A model generated the notes under the pieces. It had not been told where the DNA came from and ran no database searches. It was given only the letters and a program-made list of their open reading frames with translations. A stretch of 64,000 nucleotides of DNA, taken from NCBI GenBank assembly GCA_027406905.1, contig DAHZHT010000001.1:308555-372554 (forward strand), given 5' to 3'. This document shows positions 17,016 through 24,596 of this stretch, one piece after another. The DNA is from Elusimicrobiota bacterium (GTDB lineage: Bacteria; Elusimicrobiota; Elusimicrobia; UBA1565; UBA9628). Numbering within the stretch: the stretch's first letter is position 1; each line of letters opens with the position of its first letter. The position numbers were made by a program, and so were the translations under genes.

Positions 17016-17744
17016 TCATAGACCTAAGCGAACCTCGATAGGCATCCCAGGCTTTAATATTCCTTGGGGGTTATCGAAGGCGACCTTGATTCCAAAAACC
17101 AAACGCGATCGCTCTTTCTCCGTTTGAACGTTTTTAGGAGTAAACTCCGCTTCGGGACGAATGAATTCAATATGGCCGGGAAAAGCCCGTCGGTTTAATT
17201 CCGGTAGATATCCTGTCGCTTTCTCTCCTAAGGAGAGTTTGGCCAGCATTGGCTGGGGCACGTAGACATAGGCATAAACGGAGTTAAGGTCGGCCAAGGT
17301 AAGAATGGTTTCTCCCACGGAAACATAGTCTCCTGGATCTCGCGGGCGGTAAAGCACCGTCGCATTCATGGGAGAACCGATAGCGCACCAATTTAGCCGC
17401 AGCATGGCCTGATTGTATTCATTGGTCGTGTGATCCAACGCTTCTTGGGTCGCGGATCCCTTGCGGAAAAGTCTGGTGATGCGGTTAAAATCGGTCTGGG
17501 CCAATTGCGCGTCTAATTTGACGTCTTCGCAAGAGAGTTTGGCCAGCGGCTCTCCTATTTTGACGAGGTCTCCTTCCTGGACGAAAACTTCGGAGATATT
17601 GGACGCCACCCTGGGCGCGATGTCAATTTCTGTGGCCTCAATGGTTCCCGCATAGAGAAAAGATTTTTGAGCGCTTAATTTCCAGATGATGAACCCGATC
17701 AAAAATAAGGCCAAAACGACAAAGAGAGGCTTTTTATTTTTCAT
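17016..17744 (-). CDS. HlyD/YbhG-family periplasmic adaptor (membrane fusion protein)
   Basis: This 242-residue adaptor has an N-terminal signal anchor (about 5-22). A lipoyl half-motif (RVASNISEVFVQEGDLVKIG) is followed by a short alpha-hairpin containing FRKGSATQEALD, then the second lipoyl half (PMNATVLYRPRDPGDYVSVGE) and a beta-barrel domain. It would bridge the inner-membrane ABC exporter and the TolC-like channel. Its start overlaps the TolC-like gene by 11 nt. A 109-bp copy of this junction, including the first 14 codons, recurs at 23007-23115. Confidence 0.9.
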   Translation of the reverse strand: MKNKKPLFVVLALFLIGFIIWKLSAQKSFLYAGTIEATEIDIAPRVASNISEVFVQEGDLVKIGEPLAKLSCEDVKLDAQLAQTDFNRITRLFRKGSATQEALDHTTNEYNQAMLRLNWCAIGSPMNATVLYRPRDPGDYVSVGETILTLADLNSVYAYVYVPQPMLAKLSLGEKATGYLPELNRRAFPGHIEFIRPEAEFTPKNVQTEKERSRLVFGIKVAFDNPQGILKPGMPIEVRLGL

Positions 17745-19116
17745 TTTTCTCCCCGGCGATATAGTCTAAAGTCGCGATTTGAATGGAGGTTTGAGCTTGC
17801 GTGCGCGCGGCTTGAATGGCGGCTTCAAGTTCCCTTAAATCCGCGTCTTGAACCTCGACAATCGTGATGTGCCCGGCTTTATAAGCGGAGTAGACCAGAC
17901 GCGCGAGTTCGGATGTCTCGTCGGTCGTCTCAGCGTCTATTTTAGACTGGTCTTTTAATTGCGAGAGTTGATCGCGCGCTTTGAGGTAATCACGCTGTAG
18001 ATTTTCGAAGGCTTCTTCTTTTTGTTGGCGCGCCGCTTCCGCCATTTCCTTATCCTGCTTTGATTTCTCCGCGCTTTTTCCGGCTTCAAAAAGAGGGACG
18101 CTGGCCATGACTCCGACGGTATTTTGATAGAGATAGGTTGGGTTTATGTCGACTGCGACATCGGGATAGGTGTAATAAGAGCGGGCCGAAAGCTGAATTT
18201 TAGGCAAAGCTTGCGCCGCGTCGGCTTTAGCCGCGAGCTTTGAAGACTCTTCTTGCATCGCGAAAGCCTGTATTTCCGGATGGGCGGCGTCAGGGGAAGA
18301 TCTAAAAAGCGGTAACTCTTCCTGGGTGGGGGAATCTAGTTTTATGACCGCCGTCGCTGGTTTAACTCCGCTTGGCATTTTTTTATAAGTGGAGATTGAA
18401 ACCGGGCGCGATAAATCAAAAGATTGAGGCGTTCCCATCAGAGTAAAAATTTCCCTAAGGGAAGACGCGAGATCCGCTTGCGCTTGCCTAAACTGGCTTT
18501 GGCGCAGAAGAACGTCTTGATGCGAGGTCAAAGAGTCGATTTTAGACGAAGTCCCGCCTCTGTAACGGGTGTGGATATCGTGATATTGAGCCAGGGATAA
18601 AGACAGGGAATCAGCCAACAGTTTTGTTTGTTCTAAGGCGAGTTGCGCTTGAAAATAAGCGAGCCTGGCCGCGAGGATGACCTCTCTTTTTTGGAGATCG
18701 ACTTGATCTTGGGCGGAATGGGCTAAAGCCAGCTGGCTTTTCCAGTAATGATAGAGAGAGCCTTCATCCCACAAGGTGTAATCAAGAGCCGGGCCTATCG
18801 CGGTATTGATATGGGTTCCAAAGGGAACTTTAATAGCGCCCAGTTGAACATCGGGAATAGCGGTCGCATATCCCCAATTTCCTTCCAGGGTTAGGCGCGG
18901 CATCACAAAAGAATATTGGACATTGGCCCCGTGTTGGGCCGCTTGGCCTTGAGCTCGGGCCGCCGCTACGGCATGGGAATGCTGGAGGGTGTTTTTTTCA
19001 ACCTCGCTTAAGGTTAATGAAATTTTTGTCGGGTATTGAGAGCGCGCTAAAGACGGGAAAATCAGGGAAAAAACGAATAAACAAAAGAGACTGTTGGGAA
19101 ACCTCATATAATTCAC
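17734..19116 (-). CDS. TolC-family outer membrane efflux protein
   Basis: This 460-residue protein has a signal peptide (cleavage near SLARS, about 25) and two tandem repeats of long alpha-helices, the layout of outer membrane factor proteins. Examples are LARLVYSAYKAGHITIVEVQDAD in the second half and YHDIHTRYRGGTSSKIDSLTS in the first. It would form the outer membrane exit duct for the ABC exporter encoded downstream. It begins 6 nt after the hemerythrin stop, so it is part of the same leftward operon. Confidence 0.9.
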   Translation of the reverse strand: MNYMRFPNSLFCLFVFSLIFPSLARSQYPTKISLTLSEVEKNTLQHSHAVAAARAQGQAAQHGANVQYSFVMPRLTLEGNWGYATAIPDVQLGAIKVPFGTHINTAIGPALDYTLWDEGSLYHYWKSQLALAHSAQDQVDLQKREVILAARLAYFQAQLALEQTKLLADSLSLSLAQYHDIHTRYRGGTSSKIDSLTSHQDVLLRQSQFRQAQADLASSLREIFTLMGTPQSFDLSRPVSISTYKKMPSGVKPATAVIKLDSPTQEELPLFRSSPDAAHPEIQAFAMQEESSKLAAKADAAQALPKIQLSARSYYTYPDVAVDINPTYLYQNTVGVMASVPLFEAGKSAEKSKQDKEMAEAARQQKEEAFENLQRDYLKARDQLSQLKDQSKIDAETTDETSELARLVYSAYKAGHITIVEVQDADLRELEAAIQAARTQAQTSIQIATLDYIAGEKNEK

Positions 19117-19122
19117 ATCATA

Positions 19123-19656
19123 TCATTTTGAACTTTTTTGCGATTTCTTGATGTTTTTGGCCCAACGCGTCATTTTGTCAAGAGTCTCTGCGCTCAAAGC
19201 GTCTTTGAGCTTAGGAAAGATTTCATGTTCTTCGTAATCCAAATGGCGGCTTAGTTCGTCTTTGAGAGAAGAGAGAACATTGCGGATGGAATAGATTTGG
19301 TCCGAATCATGAGAAGAAGCGATGGCGCCTAGAAGGTGGGTGATGGATCTGAGGGAACGGTGCCCTTCTGATATAGATTCGCGAAGCGGCGCGCTGATGT
19401 TGGAAGAGGAATCTAAAGGCCGTGCCGATAAAATCTTTTCAAGTCGCAATAGGCGTTCAATGACCCGGCTTTCCGCTTCTTCGTGTTTTTCAAAGGCGAT
19501 GAGAAAATTTTTTAAGGCTTCAATCAATAACTTTTTGTCGGCTGAGAGGCGATCATCCAAGCCCACTCCTCGCGGTTTCCCTAGGATACTTTCGGCCGCA
19601 TTAAGCAAAGCTCTTAACTCCGCGTGATCTCTCTCTAAATGTTCGATTAAGTTCAT
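19123..19656 (-). CDS. Hemerythrin-like HHE-domain protein
   Basis: I choose the ATG at 19656, which has GGGGGG 5 nt upstream. The product is about 177 residues, all helical. Metal-ligand candidates fall in the HHE pattern: His in LERDHAELR, EKHEEAES, EGHRS and HLDYEEHEIFP. Such proteins bind a di-iron centre and sense or carry oxygen, NO or iron. The gene overlaps the end of the upstream nucleotidyltransferase by 56 nt and precedes the TolC gene by 6 nt. A second hemerythrin-like gene lies 2 kb away in a separate stress cluster. Confidence 0.82.
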   Translation of the reverse strand: MNLIEHLERDHAELRALLNAAESILGKPRGVGLDDRLSADKKLLIEALKNFLIAFEKHEEAESRVIERLLRLEKILSARPLDSSSNISAPLRESISEGHRSLRSITHLLGAIASSHDSDQIYSIRNVLSSLKDELSRHLDYEEHEIFPKLKDALSAETLDKMTRWAKNIKKSQKSSK

Positions 19657-20557
19657 AAAAGCCCCCCGTTGATGCTGGAGAAGGGAGTCCAAACTGGCGA
19701 GTGATTTCCAGTATTCGCTCCGGCCTTCCCCAATCGCTCCAGACCACCCCTCTCATCGGAAGGACGTTGATTTGAGTGGCGTTGGCTTCAAGTATGTCTT
19801 TTGAAAAATCCAGCGGCGAAATCCGCTGGTAAAAACTTTCCGCCTCTTCTTCGGGAATTCCAGAATGTAGGAAAGGAACTATTTCCTCAAAATGGCGAAT
19901 TAAATCTGGCTCCACCGTTCGGGCCAATTCCCACAGAATTTTGGCTTTAGAAACGGTAATCATGGTGTTCCATAGAGCTCCGCGGTTCCACAGCCTAGAG
20001 GCTTCTTCCGTAGGGGGCTTTTCTCTGAATCGGGACACGGAAAGAACTGGAGAATAATTGACGGGGTTTCCCGTCTCGATCCAGCCATAATCGGTTTCAG
20101 GCCTTGTGGCCAGCGCCGCCAGTAATAGGGGATTTTGCGGGTTATCTTTTACGGAGCGAACCGCTAAACGCAGAAATTTAGAAAAGACTCGCTTAGGCGC
20201 GACGAAATGATCGGAGGGAAGGATGGCGACGATGGCTTGCGGGTCCCGGGGCAGGATGTGGGCGAGGCTGTAAAGGATTCCGATTCCAGTCCCCAAATTT
20301 CGGGGCTGTTTAATAACGCGACCGAGTTTCGCTCCGGGAGGGATAAATGACGATTGGCTTTTGCCCACGATAGTTAGAATTTGATTGAGAGAGCTGATCT
20401 CAAGCGCGCGGCTGACGGTTTTTTCAACCATTGTTTGAGAGCCCCCTAAAGCGCAAAACTGTTTCGGACATTCCCGTCCGAACCAGTTTTTGATGGCCGA
20501 GCTTAATCGGCTGCCTTCTCCGGCGGCAAGAACGATAGACCAAGGCGTTGTTTCCAT
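19601..20557 (-). CDS. Mannose-1-phosphate guanylyltransferase-like nucleotidyltransferase
   Basis: I place the start at the ATG at 20557, which has GGGAG upstream and leads straight into the nucleotide-binding motif WSIVLAAGEGSRL. The product has about 318 residues. Further markers are CPKQF (the pyrophosphorylase lysine), ILPSDHFV, and FREKP with WNRG and WN in the sugar-binding part, all as in GMP-type enzymes. It should make an NDP-sugar, most likely GDP-mannose, for envelope glycans; substrate choice is inferred. It heads the leftward operon with the hemerythrin and exporter genes. The last 20 or so residues overlap the hemerythrin gene. Confidence 0.82.
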   Translation of the reverse strand: METTPWSIVLAAGEGSRLSSAIKNWFGRECPKQFCALGGSQTMVEKTVSRALEISSLNQILTIVGKSQSSFIPPGAKLGRVIKQPRNLGTGIGILYSLAHILPRDPQAIVAILPSDHFVAPKRVFSKFLRLAVRSVKDNPQNPLLLAALATRPETDYGWIETGNPVNYSPVLSVSRFREKPPTEEASRLWNRGALWNTMITVSKAKILWELARTVEPDLIRHFEEIVPFLHSGIPEEEAESFYQRISPLDFSKDILEANATQINVLPMRGVVWSDWGRPERILEITRQFGLPSPASTGGFYELNRTFRERSRGVKSFA

Positions 20558-20679
20558 ACCTATACTCCCGCAACACTTTTTCCTAAGACATTTCGCTGAG
20601 CTGAATTGGAATTTGTGTTGCAGAAGAGCTATTAGGGGCAGGCTAGAAAGTTGACACCGCATCTTAAAGGAGGCAATTT

Positions 20680-21573
20680 ATGAAAGAACACTTAACGGAC
20701 CCAGGGGTTGCGGAAAAATTGACGGGAAACGTCCAGATTGAGCGACATTGTCCGCCCAAGCGCATTTTGGTCGCTTTAGACCCCTCTCAAGCTTCCGCTA
20801 TCGCTTGGGAAGAGGGTTTGATTTTTTCAAAGATTTGGAATGCCAAAATAGAAGGGGTTTACGTTCAGCCCTGGCTTTGGGCCGGCAATAGCGAGTTTGG
20901 ATATGCGGATCCGCAGTTGACGGCGAAAATGTCGGAAGAAATCATCGAGCGCTTGCGGCGGAATTTAGGGATTAAAGAGAGAGTCGTGTCTCTTCCCGGC
21001 GATCCAATCGATGAAATTGTCCGTTGGGCTCATTCAAATCGCTTTGATCTGATCGTGCTTGGCACCCAGTCGCGCTTTGGTTTGGCCAGGGCGTTTCATT
21101 CATCGGTGGCGGAAGCGGTGGTCCGAAAAAGCCGGGTTCCGGTTTTAATCGCGAAAAAGCCCGTTAAAAAGCCCGAACGGATATTAGCTCCATATGACTT
21201 AAACAGTCGTTCCGTTTTCGGGCTTGAGTTCGCCGCGGCTTGCGCGAAATCCATGGGCGCGGGTTTGAGAATTTTTCATGTCGCGCCCATTCCGAGCGTG
21301 GAATTTTCCGGAGACCTGTCCCATATCAAAAAAAGCGTTTTAAGCGGGCTGGAACGTTTGCCGGATTCTCAAAGGCCGCGGAAAATCGAAACCCAAGTCG
21401 CTTGGGGAAAGCCGATCGATGAAATACTCAAGGCTTCCCTGGAGTCCGATCTCGTGGTTTTGGCCGCGCGCTCTCGCGGTTTTTTGGAAGATATGATTTT
21501 AGGAACGACGGCGGAAAGGGTTATTCGCTACAGCGAGGCTTCGGTTTTGGCGGTTCCGGAAATAGAGAGTTGA
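20680..21573 (+). CDS. Tandem-domain universal stress protein (UspA family)
   Basis: This 297-residue protein has two Usp domains (about 25-160 and 165-295). The first has GTQSRFGLARAFHSSVAEAVV, close to the G-2x-G-9x-G(S/T) ATP-binding motif. The second has ARSRGFLEDMILGTTAERVI. An excellent Shine-Dalgarno AAAGGAGG precedes the ATG. It is the first gene of a rightward stress group with a hemerythrin and a CBS protein. A second tandem Usp gene is at 41093-41977. Likely an ATP-binding cytoplasmic stress regulator; partners are unknown. Confidence 0.9.
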   Translation: MKEHLTDPGVAEKLTGNVQIERHCPPKRILVALDPSQASAIAWEEGLIFSKIWNAKIEGVYVQPWLWAGNSEFGYADPQLTAKMSEEIIERLRRNLGIKERVVSLPGDPIDEIVRWAHSNRFDLIVLGTQSRFGLARAFHSSVAEAVVRKSRVPVLIAKKPVKKPERILAPYDLNSRSVFGLEFAAACAKSMGAGLRIFHVAPIPSVEFSGDLSHIKKSVLSGLERLPDSQRPRKIETQVAWGKPIDEILKASLESDLVVLAARSRGFLEDMILGTTAERVIRYSEASVLAVPEIES

Positions 21574-21590
21574 CGCCGTTTGGAGCCAAG

Positions 21591-22100
21591 ATGAACTTTT
21601 TTAGAGAAGTCAAAGCGGAGCACCGCGTTTTGGAAAAAATTGTAGAGCGCTTGGAACTCGCTACGCAAGTTGAAGGAATCGGCGCGTGGGGGCGGATTTG
21701 GGGAGTCTTGGCTATTCTTCTTCCAATCTTGGAAATTCATGAAGAGATGGAACACTCTCTCATCGAGAAAGAGTCGTATTTAAAAGAGCGCGGGGCCGCG
21801 GCTATTTTAGACGCGATTGAAGAGCAACATCTTCATTTAAAGCGACTTATCGAACAAATCAGCGCTCTTCCGCTTCAGCCGGACCAAGGCCCGCTTAACC
21901 GATTGAGAAAGTGGTCTAAGGAGTTGGCTTGGCGTTTGCGCGATCATTTTAAAGCGGAAGAAGAGCGTCTTTGGCCTCATTACTCTAAAACGATGAGCCG
22001 CTCTTTGGGACGTTCCATGGGTAGACGCATAGAGTCTAATACCTTGGGGGTTGAGAAAATTATTGGACAAAAATGGGACCGAGGGCAAAGTATTTCTTGA
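21591..22100 (+). CDS. Hemerythrin-like HHE-domain protein
   Basis: The ATG at 21591 has GGAG 5 nt upstream and starts MNFFREVKAEHRVLE; an upstream TTG overlapping the Usp stop is less likely. The protein of 169 residues is helical, with candidate iron ligands in AEHRVLEK, EIHEEMEH, EEQHLHLK and LRDHFKAEEERLWP. This is a diverged HHE domain with one partly degenerate position. Lying between a Usp and a CBS gene, it probably senses oxygen, NO or iron in a stress response (inference). Confidence 0.8.
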   Translation: MNFFREVKAEHRVLEKIVERLELATQVEGIGAWGRIWGVLAILLPILEIHEEMEHSLIEKESYLKERGAAAILDAIEEQHLHLKRLIEQISALPLQPDQGPLNRLRKWSKELAWRLRDHFKAEEERLWPHYSKTMSRSLGRSMGRRIESNTLGVEKIIGQKWDRGQSIS

Positions 22101-22113
22101 TCGAGGAAAATTT

Positions 22114-22572
22114 ATGAAGGCAAAAGATATTATGCGAAGAAATGTCGTCACCGTTTCGCCGTTAGCGACCGCCAAGGAGTTGGCGGAACTGTTGACCAAA
22201 CACAAGATTACGGGCGTTCCCGTCGTCGATAGCCATGGGGCGTTGATGGGAGTCGTCTCTCAAACCGATATCGTGCGAAAACAAGCGCGGTCTGAAAAAG
22301 ACGACGCCTTGGATTATTATCGCGACGTGATGCCTCTTTTTGAGCCCGTTTCAAGGGTCAAGGACGAGGCGACGGTTTTCGATTTAATGACCCCGGCGGT
22401 TCTTTCCGCGGATGAGGAAACTCCGGTCGGGGATCTGGCTAGGCAAATGCTCGCCAGGCGAATTCACCGCCTGCCAATTACCAGGAATAAGCGCTTGGTC
22501 GGGATTATCTCGACTATGGATATTTTAAGGGCTTTTGTGGAGATAGAAGACGCTAAGGGCGCGGCAAGCTGA
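22114..22572 (+). CDS. Two-CBS-domain protein
   Basis: The ATG at 22114 (MKAKDIM) has GAGG 8 nt upstream. The 152-residue protein is a CBS pair: KAKDIMRRNVVTVSP with GVPVVDSHGALMGVVSQTDIV in the first domain, and VFDLMTPAVLSAD with RRIHRLPITRNKRLVGIISTMDIL in the second. Such stand-alone pairs bind adenosine nucleotides and act as energy or redox sensors. Its last 22 bases lie inside the 73-bp direct repeat at 22551-22623. The ancestral gene order was evidently a convergent overlap with the histidine kinase gene now at 24526-25248. Confidence 0.9.
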   Translation: MKAKDIMRRNVVTVSPLATAKELAELLTKHKITGVPVVDSHGALMGVVSQTDIVRKQARSEKDDALDYYRDVMPLFEPVSRVKDEATVFDLMTPAVLSADEETPVGDLARQMLARRIHRLPITRNKRLVGIISTMDILRAFVEIEDAKGAAS

Positions 22573-22623
22573 TTGTAAATTCGCTTCCTTTGCCCAGTTC
22601 CGAATGGACGTAGATTTCTCCTC
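22551..22623. repeat. 73-bp direct repeat, left copy
   Basis: This is identical over 73 bp to 24524-24596, with mismatches immediately outside both ends. It contains the last codons of the CBS gene and, on the other strand, the last 24 codons or so of a histidine kinase whose intact copy is at 24526-25248. The two copies bound a 1.9-kb cassette that interrupts what must have been a convergent CBS/kinase junction. Confidence 0.9.
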
Positions 22624-23006
22624 TCCCCAGGTGTATACGCGATTACTGGATAGAGGAACCAAAAACTCATTCACAGATTCTGCGGTGCCGTCACCCATTT
22701 GCACGTCCATGTTTTGAACCGTCAACAAATTCGCCGGGCTCGTCGTCCCGATGCCGACGTTGCCCTGAATAAATGTGTTGGTCGTGATATTGACCCCGCC
22801 GAAAGGAGTAGACGCCGTGGCGTTGATCGTAGAAACCGCAATCGAAGACGAGACCGTCAAGGCGTAATCGGCGGTATCAGCCACGCTTGAGTGAAAAGAG
22901 TAAGCCCCGCTCAACAGCTGCTCACGCGCGCTTGGCGTTTCACCGTTAATATCAACCTCCAAATACGTTGAAGAACTGGAAAACACGCTCGCTGGTATTG
23001 GGTTGA
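22624..23006 (-). pseudogene. Fragment of a NVGIGTTSP-type surface protein
   Basis: In the leftward frame this stretch encodes about 127 residues without its natural start or end. It reads NPIPASVFSSSSTYLEVDI, then SGAYSFHSSVADTADYA, then NTFIQGNVGIGTTSPANLL. These blocks are typical of large secreted or fibre-like surface proteins of uncultured bacteria (recalled family resemblance). The fragment is cut on the right by the 109-bp operon copy and on the left by the 73-bp repeat. The frame runs on only into host kinase sequence, so it is not a functional gene. Its base composition and repeats differ from its neighbours, consistent with transfer. Confidence 0.7.
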
Positions 23007-23115
23007 CCGCGCCCACGCAAGCTCAAGCCTCCATTCAAATTGCGACTTTAGACTATATCGCCGGGGAGAAAAATGAAAAATAAAAAGCCTCTCTTTGTCG
23101 TTTTGGCCTTATTTT
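23007..23115 (+). repeat. 109-bp diverged copy of the TolC/HlyD gene junction
   Basis: This stretch matches the reverse complement of 17702-17810 with three visible substitutions. It encodes the last 22 residues or so of the TolC-like protein (TSIQIATLDYIAGEKNEK with one change, T to S) and the first residues of the adaptor (MKNKKPLFVVLALF). It has been relocated about 5.2 kb and inverted relative to the parent. Few substitutions mean a fairly recent copy, or one acquired from a related strain. Confidence 0.92.
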
Positions 23116-23123
23116 GATATAAT
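23095..23123 (+). promoter_or_regulatory. Hybrid promoter of the DUF4143 ATPase gene
   Basis: TTGTCG (23095-23100), a 17-bp spacer and a perfect TATAAT (23118-23123) lie 25 bp before the ATG at 23149. The -35 part lies inside the copied HlyD coding fragment, while the -10 box lies in the first bases of the ATPase segment. The insertion thus seems to have completed a promoter by juxtaposition. Confidence 0.6.
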
Positions 23124-23148
23124 GATTTTTCAAAGTTATACTTTCAAA

Positions 23149-24375
23149 ATGTCTGATATTAAGAGAGTCGCCGAGAACACGATTAGAGGCCTGTTGAAGC
23201 GTTTCCCGTGCGTGGCCGTCGTTGGAGCCCGCCAGACCGGGAAGACGACTCTCATTAAGAATCTTCTGCCGAAGACTCCCTTTTACGACATGGAGCGCCA
23301 AGCCGACTTCCAGCGCGCCAAGGACGATCCCGATTTTTTCCTTTCCTCGATTCAGACTCCCGCCGTCATCGATGAGGCGCAAAAACTTCCAGAACTCTTC
23401 AACGCCTTGCGCGTCGCCATCGACCAAGACCGTAGGCCCGGACGCTTTCTCATCAGCGGTTCGAGCTCGCCGGATTTGCTCAAAGGGATCACGGAAAGCC
23501 TCGCGGGGCGCGTCGCTCTTTTTGAACTCTGCGGATTCTCCACGGAGGAAATGTGGGGGCTAAAACCCTCTCCGTTCTACGAAATGATCGGCGAAAAGCG
23601 CTTCGGCGATCTGCCCGGCCTGCGTCCCCGGCTGGATTTAAAGCGCGTCCTGGAGGCCTGCGTATCGGGAACTTATCCCGAGCCGTTTTTGAAAAGGCGA
23701 GACCCCGAATACGTCCGCCTGTGGATGGAAAATTACTTTGACGCCTACGTCAAGCGCGACATTCGCGATATTTTCCCCGGCCTCAACATCGCCCTCTATC
23801 GAACCTTCCTTCAGATGTTGGCCTTAGCCTCGGGGGAAACGTTCAATGCGTCCTCCTTCGCGCGCTCCTTGGACGTTTCCCAGCCCACAGTCAAATCCTA
23901 CTGGCGCATCGCGGAGGGGACTTTTCTCTGGCGCGGCTTGCCGAGCTACGCGAAAAACGCCACGAAACGCGTCTCGCATATGCCGCGCGGCCATTGGCGA
24001 GACTCGGGTCTTCTCAACCATCTCTTGCGCGTGCGAACGCCGGAGGATTTGAGAGCTCACCCCCAGGTCGGACGCATCTGGGAAGGCTTCGTTATAGAGG
24101 AGCTGCTCAAGGGGTTTAGAAACAGGGCGATTTCCTGCGACGCATTCTACTACCAGACCCATAACCAAGCCGAAATAGACCTCATTCTGGAGGGAGACTT
24201 CGGACTTCTGCCCGTTGAAATCAAATGGGGCTTTAAAACCGATCCGCGCAGACTCCTCTCCCTGCGCCGTTTTGTCGAGGAACGCGGAGCTCCCCTCGGA
24301 CTTTGCGTCAACAACGCCGAGAGCGTCGAATGGCTGGCGCCTAAAATCCTTCAGATTCCCGCGGCGTATTTGTAA
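23149..24375 (+). CDS. AAA ATPase with DUF4143 domain
   Basis: I take the ATG at 23149 (MSDIKRVAENTI); upstream starts lie in copied host sequence. The protein of 408 residues has an AAA_14 ATPase domain with Walker A GARQTGKTT and Walker B AVIDEAQKLPE, followed by sensor-like ISGSSSPDLL. A C-terminal DUF4143 domain has YYQTHNQAEIDLILE and LLPVEIKWG, resembling a PD-(D/E)xK nuclease core. Such genes are scattered, fast-moving accessory genes of unclear role. It lies in the repeat-bounded cassette with a somewhat higher GC than its neighbours, consistent with transfer. No ribosome-binding site is clear. Confidence 0.88.
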   Translation: MSDIKRVAENTIRGLLKRFPCVAVVGARQTGKTTLIKNLLPKTPFYDMERQADFQRAKDDPDFFLSSIQTPAVIDEAQKLPELFNALRVAIDQDRRPGRFLISGSSSPDLLKGITESLAGRVALFELCGFSTEEMWGLKPSPFYEMIGEKRFGDLPGLRPRLDLKRVLEACVSGTYPEPFLKRRDPEYVRLWMENYFDAYVKRDIRDIFPGLNIALYRTFLQMLALASGETFNASSFARSLDVSQPTVKSYWRIAEGTFLWRGLPSYAKNATKRVSHMPRGHWRDSGLLNHLLRVRTPEDLRAHPQVGRIWEGFVIEELLKGFRNRAISCDAFYYQTHNQAEIDLILEGDFGLLPVEIKWGFKTDPRRLLSLRRFVEERGAPLGLCVNNAESVEWLAPKILQIPAAYL

Positions 24376-24491
24376 ACGGCGCCTAAAGGCGCGCCGGCAA
24401 GTTCCGAAATACGCTCAAGCCGCAATTATAAGCGCAACCCCCGCCATACTGATTTTGGAGATTCGCAGCTCCGGCGTTCCCAGCGGAGCGA

Positions 24492-24512
24492 AGCCCGGTC
24501 ACGCGGGTTTTT
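24492..24512 (+). terminator. Possible weak terminator after the DUF4143 gene
   Basis: A short stem (AGCCCG / CGGGTT including a wobble pair) with a six-base loop is followed by TTT. It lies 117 bp past the ATPase stop and just before the right copy of the 73-bp repeat. The stem is short, so the call is tentative. The rest of 24376-24523 holds only a GC-rich partial palindrome (GGCGCCTAAAGGCGCGCC) and no gene. Confidence 0.3.
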
Positions 24513-24523
24513 AGAGGACACAG

Positions 24524-24596
24524 CGCTAAGGGCGCGGCAAGCTGATTGTAAATTCGCTTCCTTTGCCCAGTTCCGAATGGACGTAGATTTCTCCTC
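24524..24596. repeat. 73-bp direct repeat, right copy
   Basis: Identical to 22551-22623. This copy is the native 3' end of the histidine kinase gene, which continues intact to the right. The base to its left (24523) already differs from the left copy, marking the cassette boundary. Confidence 0.9.

Noticed and set aside
20651..20679. TTGACA at 20651 as the -35 box of the Usp gene
   Set aside because: A 17-bp spacer would put the -10 box over the Shine-Dalgarno and start codon, with no good hexamer there.
22525..23016. A 163-codon leftward ORF that could be annotated as a complete secreted protein
   Set aside because: Its ends lie in duplicated host sequence (operon copy on the right, kinase/CBS repeat on the left), so only the central 127 codons are foreign and it lacks a real start, signal peptide and end.
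24376..24420. GGCGCCTAAAGGCGCGCC as a strong terminator of the DUF4143 gene
   Set aside because: The arms are short self-palindromes without a following T-run; the later weak hairpin at 24492-24512 is a better, though still poor, candidate.
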